Of a DNA stretch of 64,000 bases, positions 54,336 to 61,049 are shown piece by piece. Within the stretch, counting starts at the first letter, position 1. Every line of letters starts with the position of its first letter. The DNA is taken from contig VGRF01000012.1 in the NCBI GenBank assembly GCA_016875395.1, positions 1 through 64,000 on the forward strand. Reading direction: 5' to 3'. The notes beneath the pieces were generated by a model that did no database searches, had not been told where the DNA came from, and was given only the letters and a program-made list of their open reading frames with translations. This DNA is from Deltaproteobacteria bacterium. Its GTDB lineage: Bacteria; Myxococcota_A; UBA9160; UBA6930. A program made the position numbers and the translations under genes.

Positions 54336-54502
54336 CTCGAACCCATCTCAGAGTTTCGGACCGAGCCCGGCGCGCGGATTTTGCCAGCTGGCGAGGCGCG
54401 CGAGCGAAGGTGCATCCGTCGATTTTTCGAGCGAAGCGCAACGAAGCCAAACGGACAAGGACGCGCGCCCGGCTATGGGAGGAATTTTGAGATGGGTTCT
54501 AG
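54336..54502. mobile_element. 167-bp MITE-like element, copy 2 (inverted)
   Basis: The second copy of the element at 39634-39800, same 167-bp length, opposite orientation. The right end is the full TGAGATGGGTTCTAG (54488-54502). The left end has one change (CTCGAACCCATCTCA, 54336-54350). It lies 74 bases from the start of the wHTH gene and 58 bases from the ruvC start, so it occupies the promoter region of both. About 91 percent of positions agree with copy 1 when one is reversed, counted by eye. Confidence 0.82.
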
Positions 54503-54560
54503 AGTGGTGCAGCGCTATCCCCTGCGCGCGATTGGCTCTCCTCCCTAATAGGTTCAGCGC

Positions 54561-55286
54561 ATGCGCATCCTCGGGATCGATCCGGGCACGAATGCGACGG
54601 GGTTCGGCGTCGTCGAGCGCGCCGGCGCGCGGCTTACGCACGTCGCGCATGGCACGCTGCGGCCGGTGCGGGCGCAGTCGATGGCGGCGCGGCTGGCGGA
54701 GATTCACTCGGGGCTGACGGCGCTGATCGCGCTGCACTCGCCGACGCACGTCGTGATCGAGAAGATCTTCGTTGCGGCGAGCTCGCGTTCGGCGCTCGTG
54801 CTCGGGCAGGCGCGCGGCGTGGCGCTCGCGGCGGTCGGCGCTGCGGGGCTGCCGTTCGACGAGATCGCGCCGCAGCAGATCAAGCTCGCAGTGACGGGAA
54901 ACGGCGCGGCGGAGAAGGTGCAGGTGCAGGCGATGGTTCGGCGGCTGCTCGCACTCGACGCGACGCCGCAGCGCGATGCGGCCGACGCGCTCGCTGCGGC
55001 GATCTGCCGCGCGCAGAGGCAAGGCGCGACTTCGCGCGCGCTGCGCGCGCTCGAGGGCGCGCCCGTCGCGGTGAGTGAGGCGCGCCGGCTGTACGAGCTG
55101 AGCGCGAGCCGAAAGCGCGGTCGCGGCGCGCGGGCCGCGCAGTTCGTGCTGCGAAACTCCGGCGCGGTCGCTGCTGCCCCGACCGGACGCGGCTCGGGAA
55201 GCGCAAGCGACCCAGCGCCGCGAGGCAGCACGGTGCGCGCGCCGCGAGCCGAAGGCGAGCGGAGCTCGCAAAGGACGACGCGGTGA
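54561..55286 (+). CDS. ruvC: Holliday junction endonuclease RuvC with extended C-terminus
   Basis: Resolves Holliday junctions together with RuvAB. Catalytic acids are Asp in [18 protein letters not shown], Glu in [14 protein letters not shown], and the Asp pair in [18 protein letters not shown]. The normal product is about 160-175 residues. This one has 241, the last 75 being a Ser/Arg/Ala-rich tail ([19 protein letters not shown]) without family similarity. The last 4 bases overlap the GTG of ruvA. Confidence 0.93.
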   Translation: MRILGIDPGTNATGFGVVERAGARLTHVAHGTLRPVRAQSMAARLAEIHSGLTALIALHSPTHVVIEKIFVAASSRSALVLGQARGVALAAVGAAGLPFDEIAPQQIKLAVTGNGAAEKVQVQAMVRRLLALDATPQRDAADALAAAICRAQRQGATSRALRALEGAPVAVSEARRLYELSASRKRGRGARAAQFVLRNSGAVAAAPTGRGSGSASDPAPRGSTVRAPRAEGERSSQRTTR

Positions 55287-55900
55287 TCGCGCGGCTCGAA
55301 GGAGTGCTGCTCGAGCGCACGCCGACGCGCGTGGTGATCGACGTGCGCGGCGTCGGGTACGAGGCGTGGATTCCGCTCTCGACGTTCTCGCAGCTCCCCG
55401 ACGACGGGAAGACGGTCGCGCTGCGCGTGTACACGCACGTGCGCGAGGACGCGCTCGTGCTCTACGGCTTCGCCAGCGAGGCGGAGCGCGCGGCGTTCGA
55501 GTTGTTACTGCACGCCAGCGGCGTCGGGCCGAAGCTCGCGCAGCGCATTCTCTCGGGCATCGAGGCCGCCGCGCTCGTGCGCGCGATTCGCGCGAGCGAT
55601 CTCGCGACGCTGCGCACCGTGCCGGGCGTCGGCGCGAAGCTCGCGGAGAAGATCTGCGTCGAGCTTCGCGATCGCGTCGAAGAGCTCGCGGCGTTCGCGA
55701 GCGAGGGCGCGGCCGCGCCGGCGCGCGCGCGTGCGGGCGACGACGACGGCACGCGCGCGCAGCTCGTCTCGGCGCTGCTGAACCTGCAAACGCCGCGGCC
55801 CAAGGCCGAGCGCGTCGCCGACGACGTGCTCGAAGAGCTCGGCGCGAGCGCAGGTCTCGGCGAGCTCGTGCGCGCCGCACTGCGCAGGCTCGCCCGATGA
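55283..55900 (+). CDS. ruvA: Holliday junction-binding protein RuvA
   Basis: Tetrameric Holliday-junction recognition subunit. The 205-residue product has domain I ([37 protein letters not shown]), the helix-hairpin-helix pair [20 protein letters not shown] and [20 protein letters not shown], an Ala/Gly linker, and the C-terminal RuvB-contact helices ([20 protein letters not shown]). Coupled to ruvC (GTGA) and to ruvB (ATGA). Confidence 0.94.
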   Translation: MIARLEGVLLERTPTRVVIDVRGVGYEAWIPLSTFSQLPDDGKTVALRVYTHVREDALVLYGFASEAERAAFELLLHASGVGPKLAQRILSGIEAAALVRAIRASDLATLRTVPGVGAKLAEKICVELRDRVEELAAFASEGAAAPARARAGDDDGTRAQLVSALLNLQTPRPKAERVADDVLEELGASAGLGELVRAALRRLAR

Positions 55901-56928
55901 GCGCGCCGATTCTCGAGAAGGCGCCGCTGCCGGGCGAGGCCGCGTTCGAGGACAAGCTACGCCCGCAGACCCTCGCCGAGATGGTCGGGCAGGACCGCCT
56001 GCGCGAGAACCTCGCGGTCTTCATCGCCGCTGCGAAGGGGCGCGGCGAGTGCCTCGATCATCTCCTCTTCTACGGCCCGCCGGGCCTCGGCAAGACCTCC
56101 CTCGCGCGCATCGTCGCGCGCGAGATGAACGCGCAGTTCCGCGCCACGAGCGGGCCCGTGCTCGAGCGCGCGAGCGATCTCGCGGCGCTGCTCTCGAACC
56201 TCGAAGCGAACGACGTGCTGTTCATCGACGAGATCCACCGCCTGCCGCCCGCGGTCGAGGAGGTGCTCTATCCGGCGATGGAGGACTTCCAGCTCGATCT
56301 CCTGATCGGGCAGGGCCCGAGCGCGCGCTCGCTGCGCATCGACTTGCCGCGCTTCACGCTGGTCGGCGCCACCACGCGCGCCGGTCTGCTCACCTCGCCG
56401 CTGCGCGATCGCTTCGGCTGGAGCGCGCGGCTCGACTACTACCCCACCGCGGATCTCGTGGGCGTGCTCGTGCGCAGCGCGAAGGTGCTCGGCATCTCGC
56501 TCGAGCGCGACGCCGCGGGCGAGATCGCGCAGCGTTCGCGCGGTACGCCGCGCATCGCGAATCGACTGCTGCGCCGCGTGCGCGACTTCTCGGCGGTCGA
56601 GCACGGCGCGGACGCCGCGGTGGGCGCCGAGATCGCGCGCTTCGCGCTCGAGCGCCTCGACGTAGACGCTGCTGGGTTCGACAAGCTCGACCGCGCGCTG
56701 CTGCTCACGCTGATCGAGAAGTTCGGCGGCGGACCCGTGGGGGTGGAGACGCTCGCCGCCGCGCTCTCCGAGGACCGCGGCACGCTCGAAGAGCTGGTGG
56801 AGCCGTTCCTGATCCAAGGCGGCTTCCTCGATCGCACGCCCCGCGGCCGCGTCGCCACCCGCCGCGCCTACGACCACCTCGGCATCGCGCCGCCTGCTGG
56901 GGGAGCGGGTCAGGGACACCTGTTCTGA
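55897..56928 (+). CDS. ruvB: Holliday junction branch-migration ATPase RuvB
   Basis: Hexameric AAA+ motor of branch migration. The 343-residue product starts at the ATG at 55897, overlapping ruvA by 4 bases. Motifs: [19 protein letters not shown], Walker [18 protein letters not shown], Walker [21 protein letters not shown], sensor [21 protein letters not shown], Arg finger region [19 protein letters not shown], and the C-terminal winged helix ending in [16 protein letters not shown]. Confidence 0.95.
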   Translation: MSAPILEKAPLPGEAAFEDKLRPQTLAEMVGQDRLRENLAVFIAAAKGRGECLDHLLFYGPPGLGKTSLARIVAREMNAQFRATSGPVLERASDLAALLSNLEANDVLFIDEIHRLPPAVEEVLYPAMEDFQLDLLIGQGPSARSLRIDLPRFTLVGATTRAGLLTSPLRDRFGWSARLDYYPTADLVGVLVRSAKVLGISLERDAAGEIAQRSRGTPRIANRLLRRVRDFSAVEHGADAAVGAEIARFALERLDVDAAGFDKLDRALLLTLIEKFGGGPVGVETLAAALSEDRGTLEELVEPFLIQGGFLDRTPRGRVATRRAYDHLGIAPPAGGAGQGHLF

Positions 56929-56991
56929 GGGCGTCGCGGACCTGCAAACAGGCCCTCAGTAAGGCACGCCGCCCTTCCGATACGGCCCCGG

Positions 56992-59508
56992 ATGATTCGC
57001 GCCGTTACGACACTCGTTGCGCTCGTGTGCATTGCGCTGGGCGGCTTCGGCCTCGCGAGCGCACTCGCGCCTGAGAACGGCGCGGTGAAGGCGGCCGCGG
57101 GCATCGTGGAAAAAGCCGCGACTGCGGCGGGCGCGGCGGAGCACGTTCAGAAGCTCGTCGGAGTCGTGCCGGGCAGCGCGATCGCGGCCGTCGGGCTCGC
57201 GCTGCTGCTGTTTGGTCCGAGCGGCGGCCCGAGCGCGCGGCAGGAGCGCGCTCCGAGCGGCGAGGCTGCGAAGCCGAGCGCGCGCGGACTCAAGAAGGCC
57301 GAGAAGTCCGCAGCCGCGCTCGCCAAAGACGGCGACCCCACCGGCGCTGGGGAGCTGTGTGTCGATGCGGGCCTGCCCGATCTCGCGGTGAAGTACTTCG
57401 TCGAAGCGCGCGAGTTCGCGAAGGCCGCCGACGTGCGCCAGGGCCAGAACAAGCACGACGAGGCCGCAGACCTCTACCTCAGCGCCGGGCGCTTCGAGAA
57501 CGCGGCGGCCTTGTACGCGACGCGCCAGCAGTGGGAGAAGGCGGCGGACTGCTACCGCAAGGCCGGCAAGATGAGCGTCGCCGCCGAGATGTACGAGAAG
57601 GCGGGCAAGCTCATCGCGGCCGGCGAGTGTTACATGCGCTGCGAGTTCTATCGGCATGCGGCGCAGGCGTTCCTCAAGCAGCACGACTGGTCGCGGGCAG
57701 CCAAGGCTGTCGAGAAGGCGCTCGAGGAAGAGCTCGCTTCGCCGACGATCGGCGACAACAAGGAGCGCGCGCGCGAGCTGAAGAAGCTCGTCCTGCAGGC
57801 AGCGAAGCTGCACGAGGAGGGCGGCGACATCGAGGCGGCGCTGAAGGCGCTCGTCGGGGGGCAGCTCTGGGGCGCCGCTGCGGAGCTGGCGGAGAGCAAG
57901 GGCCCGTTCGAGCGCGCGGCCGACTTCTATCAGCGCGCGAACAACGTGCCGAAGGCGGCCGAGGCGTTACGCCGGATCGGAGAGAATGGCGCGGCCGCGC
58001 AGATGCTCGGCGAGCACCTGCGCGACAAGGGCGAGGACGCGCAGGCTGCGCAGCTGCTGGTCGAGGCGGGCGACTTTGGCTCCGCCGCGGACCTCTACCG
58101 CAAGCTCGAGGACTGGAAGCTCGCCGGCGATTGTTACGAGCGCGGCGGCGACAACGTGCGCGCGGGCGAGATGTATCGCCTCGCGACCGAGTGGGAAGCC
58201 GCCGCGAGCGCGTACGAGAAGGCGCGCCAGTTCCGCGAGGCAGCCGAGTGCGTTTCGCAGCTCGGCGACGGCCGGCGCGAGGCGAAGCTGCTGGCGCAAG
58301 GCGGCGCGCACTTCGCGGCAGCGCAGGTGTTCGCGCGCGAGGGCCTCGAGGAAGACGCGATCAAGCTGCTCCAGCAGGTGCCCGAGCGCAGCGGAGATTT
58401 TCGCGAGGCGGCGGCGTTGCTCGGCGAGATCTTCCGCAAGAAGGGCAAACACAGCCTCGCGCAGAAGAAGCTCGAGCAGGCGATCGCGGGCGAGCCGCTC
58501 AGCGCCGCCAACGCCGAGCTCTACTACCAGCTGGCGTCGGTGCACGAAGCGGCGAACCAGCCGCGCGCCGCGATCGAGCTGTACGAGAAGATCCTGGCGA
58601 TCGACTTCCACTTCCGCGACGTCGATGCGCGGCTCGAAGCGCTGCGCGTACAGGTCGAGACGCAAGACTCGCCCTCGGGCGTGCCCGGGCTCAGCGACTC
58701 GAAATCAGGCGAGCCGCGCCCGGCCCGCTACCGCATCGACCGCGAGCTCGGCCGCGGCGGCATGGGCATCGTGTACCAAGCGACGGACCTCGTGCTCGAC
58801 CGCCCTGTCGCGCTCAAGGTTCTGCCCGACGGCCTGCGCGACAACCCGCAGGCGCTTCGCAACTTCATCCGCGAGGCGAAGGCCGCTGCGAAGCTGAATC
58901 ACCCGAACATCGTGACGGTGTACGACGCTGGCGAGCAGAGCGGCCGCACCTACATCGCGATGGAGTACGTCGACGGTACGACGCTGAAGGCGGTCGTGAA
59001 GCAGCGCGGGCCGCTCGCTCCGCGCGCGATCGTGCACGTGCTCGCGCAGGTGTGCGAGGGCCTCCACTACGCGCACTCGCAGAAGGTGATCCATCGCGAC
59101 ATCAAGACCGCGAACCTGATGTGGACCCGCGAGAAGAAGGCCAAGATCATGGACTTCGGGCTCGCGAGGGTCGTCGAAGGGGTGCTCAACCACTCCACGC
59201 TCGTGTCGGGCACGCCCTACTACATGAGCCCGGAGCAGACCGAGGGCGGGGCGGTCGACCATCGCAGCGACCTCTACAGCCTCGGCGTCACGGCGTTCGA
59301 GCTGGCGACGGGACAGGTGCCGTTCAAAGAAGGCAACGTGGCCTACCACCACGTGCACACGCCGCCGCCGGACCCTCGCTCTCTGCGCGCCGAGATCCCC
59401 GCCGCGCTGGCGGAGCTGATCCTCGCATGCATGGCGAAGAGCCCGGCAGATCGCCCTCAGGCTGCACAAGACGTGCTCAACCGGCTGCGCGCAGTCGTCG
59501 CAAGCTGA
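56992..59508 (+). CDS. Membrane-anchored TPR protein with C-terminal Ser/Thr kinase
   Basis: An 838-residue protein. Two N-terminal membrane segments (TTLVALVCIALGGFGLASAL and SAIAAVGLALLLFGP) are followed by about 450 residues of helical repeats (AADLYLSAGRFENAAALYAT, AADLYRKLEDWKLAGDCYER). A complete Hanks-type kinase starts near residue 580: glycine loop LGRGGMGIVYQA, Lys in PVALKVLPDG, VIHRDIKTANLMW, MDFGLARVVEG and GTPYYMSPEQTEGG. Kinases of this type usually have the catalytic domain at the N-terminus. A phosphorylation cascade input from a repeat scaffold is inferred. Start: ATG at 56992. Confidence 0.9.
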   Translation: MIRAVTTLVALVCIALGGFGLASALAPENGAVKAAAGIVEKAATAAGAAEHVQKLVGVVPGSAIAAVGLALLLFGPSGGPSARQERAPSGEAAKPSARGLKKAEKSAAALAKDGDPTGAGELCVDAGLPDLAVKYFVEAREFAKAADVRQGQNKHDEAADLYLSAGRFENAAALYATRQQWEKAADCYRKAGKMSVAAEMYEKAGKLIAAGECYMRCEFYRHAAQAFLKQHDWSRAAKAVEKALEEELASPTIGDNKERARELKKLVLQAAKLHEEGGDIEAALKALVGGQLWGAAAELAESKGPFERAADFYQRANNVPKAAEALRRIGENGAAAQMLGEHLRDKGEDAQAAQLLVEAGDFGSAADLYRKLEDWKLAGDCYERGGDNVRAGEMYRLATEWEAAASAYEKARQFREAAECVSQLGDGRREAKLLAQGGAHFAAAQVFAREGLEEDAIKLLQQVPERSGDFREAAALLGEIFRKKGKHSLAQKKLEQAIAGEPLSAANAELYYQLASVHEAANQPRAAIELYEKILAIDFHFRDVDARLEALRVQVETQDSPSGVPGLSDSKSGEPRPARYRIDRELGRGGMGIVYQATDLVLDRPVALKVLPDGLRDNPQALRNFIREAKAAAKLNHPNIVTVYDAGEQSGRTYIAMEYVDGTTLKAVVKQRGPLAPRAIVHVLAQVCEGLHYAHSQKVIHRDIKTANLMWTREKKAKIMDFGLARVVEGVLNHSTLVSGTPYYMSPEQTEGGAVDHRSDLYSLGVTAFELATGQVPFKEGNVAYHHVHTPPPDPRSLRAEIPAALAELILACMAKSPADRPQAAQDVLNRLRAVVAS

Positions 59509-59731
59509 CCGGATCGCCCCTGAGATCGTGACGATCTCGTTACGGTCGTGACCGAGTCATCACCAAAATGGGTGACGGGCCGGGGGTGTTTCAGTGACGA
59601 GAATCACGCTATCTGCTCGCAATGCCGCCGGATCACGACGCAGCGAGCGAAGCCGCATCGGCCGGCACGGCGATTGCTGTGCGCTCCGAAGTCGCCCGGG
59701 GGAAAGCCGCCCGGCGCCGGCGGAGGGGTGA

Positions 59732-60640
59732 ATGACGCAACGAACGATTGCCGAGAAGGCGACCTGCACGGGCGTCGGACTGCACTCGGGGGGGGCGGCC
59801 ACCGTGTCGCTCTTCCCGGCGCGTCCTGGCACTGGCGTCGTGTTCGTTCGCAGCGACCTCGAGACCCCCGCCGAGATTCCTGCTCGTCGCACGGCACTGG
59901 CATCTACTCGGCTCGCGACCACGCTCGGCCGCGGCGAGGCGACGATCGGCACCGTCGAGCACCTGCTCGCCGCAGTCTCCGCGTCTGGCATCGACAATCT
60001 GCGCGTCGAGGTCGATGGCCCCGAGATTCCGGTGATGGATGGCAGCGCCGCACCGTTCCTGGCTCTGCTGGCGGCGGCGGGCACGTTCGACCAACGCGTC
60101 GCTCGCCGCGTGATCCGCATTCGCAAGCCGATCGCGCTTCGCGACGGCGACCGCGCGATTCGGGTGACGCCCGCGCCGCGCCTCACGCTCACGTACTTCG
60201 TCGAGTACCCGCACGCGGCGATCGGGAAGCAGCGTCTCGACGCGCTCGCGATCGACGCCGCAAGCTTCGAGCGGGAGCTCGCGAGCGCCCGCACGTTCGG
60301 GTTCCTCCAGGAAGTCGAGGCGCTGCGCCGCGGCGGTCTCGCGCGCGGGGGCAGCCTCGACAACACCGTCGTGCTCGACGAGCAGCGCGTCCTGAACCCA
60401 GGCGGCCTGCGCTTCGCCGACGAGTTCGTTCGCCACAAGGCGCTCGACCTGATCGGCGACCTCGCGTTGCTCGGGATGCCGCTACTCGGCCACGTTGAAG
60501 TCGAGCGCGGCGGGCACGCGCTCCACCAACAGCTCGTCGAGCGCATCCTCGCGACGCCCGAGGTGTGGGCGATCGAGACGTCCTACACGCCCGCACTTCC
60601 GCAGAGCGACGAAGACCTTTCCCTCGCAGCGACGGCGTAG
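59732..60640 (+). CDS. lpxC: UDP-3-O-acyl-N-acetylglucosamine deacetylase LpxC
   Basis: Committed step of lipid A synthesis; a zinc deacetylase and proof of a Gram-negative envelope. The 302-residue product has TIGTVEHLLAAVSASGIDN with the first zinc His, DGPEIPVMDGSAAPF, the acyl-chain-binding LRFADEFVRHKALDLIGDLA with the HKxxD metal/catalytic motif, and GHVEVERGGHALHQQLVERI near the end. The start is the ATG at 59732. The 223-base gap before it holds a palindrome, GAGATCG-TGA-CGATCTC at 59522-59538, with no T-tract. Confidence 0.94.
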   Translation: MTQRTIAEKATCTGVGLHSGGAATVSLFPARPGTGVVFVRSDLETPAEIPARRTALASTRLATTLGRGEATIGTVEHLLAAVSASGIDNLRVEVDGPEIPVMDGSAAPFLALLAAAGTFDQRVARRVIRIRKPIALRDGDRAIRVTPAPRLTLTYFVEYPHAAIGKQRLDALAIDAASFERELASARTFGFLQEVEALRRGGLARGGSLDNTVVLDEQRVLNPGGLRFADEFVRHKALDLIGDLALLGMPLLGHVEVERGGHALHQQLVERILATPEVWAIETSYTPALPQSDEDLSLAATA

Positions 60641-60688
60641 CGAGCGAGGCGCGCGGCGGGCGAGAGTCGTCGCCCCGTCAGAACGCGG

Positions 60689-61042
60689 CTAGACGCCGGT
60701 GGGCTCCCAGTCCTCGAGCTCGTGCGCGAGCCGCGACGCCGCGACCGGATCGGTGAACTCGACGCCGATGCCCGGCGCGCGCGCAGGGCCGATGCCCGGC
60801 GGGCCCGCCGCCATCACCCACACGACGCGCGCCTCGATCTCGTGAGGCTCGCTGCCGGGCAGCGCGAAGCACGCCTTGAAACGAGCGCCTGCGCGCGTCG
60901 GCTCCTCGGTCTCGATGAACATGCCGCCGGCGCCGAGCGTGGTTGCCCACTCCGAGCGCTGCTCGCTGTCGATCGCGTAGTCCACGCGCACGCGCACCGT
61001 GCGGCGCCGAAAGCGCCTTCGCGGCGGCGCGGCTGCGCTCAT
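60689..61042 (-). CDS. PilZ domain protein (probable c-di-GMP receptor)
   Basis: A 117-residue single PilZ domain. The N-terminal RRRFRRRTVRVRVDY gives the arginine cluster that binds c-di-GMP. The usual DxSxxG is represented by TTLGAGGMFIETEEPT, without the Asp and Ser of the canonical motif, so binding may be weak. VEFTDPVAASRLAHELEDWE closes the barrel. It lies immediately after the large TPR gene on the same strand, suggesting a joint role. Confidence 0.8.
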   Translation of the reverse strand: MSAAAPPRRRFRRRTVRVRVDYAIDSEQRSEWATTLGAGGMFIETEEPTRAGARFKACFALPGSEPHEIEARVVWVMAAGPPGIGPARAPGIGVEFTDPVAASRLAHELEDWEPTGV

Positions 61043-61049
61043 GGCCGCC

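Noticed and set aside
54263-54415. N-terminal extension of the wHTH gene into the 167-bp element
   Set aside because: The extra residues come from the repeat, and copy 1 yields the same peptide in an unrelated context. The ATG at 54262 has a good Shine-Dalgarno.
59522-59538. GAGATCG-TGA-CGATCTC hairpin as a rho-independent terminator for the TPR-kinase gene
   Set aside because: A perfect palindrome, but no T-tract follows. It could equally be an operator upstream of lpxC, so it is mentioned only in the lpxC entry.
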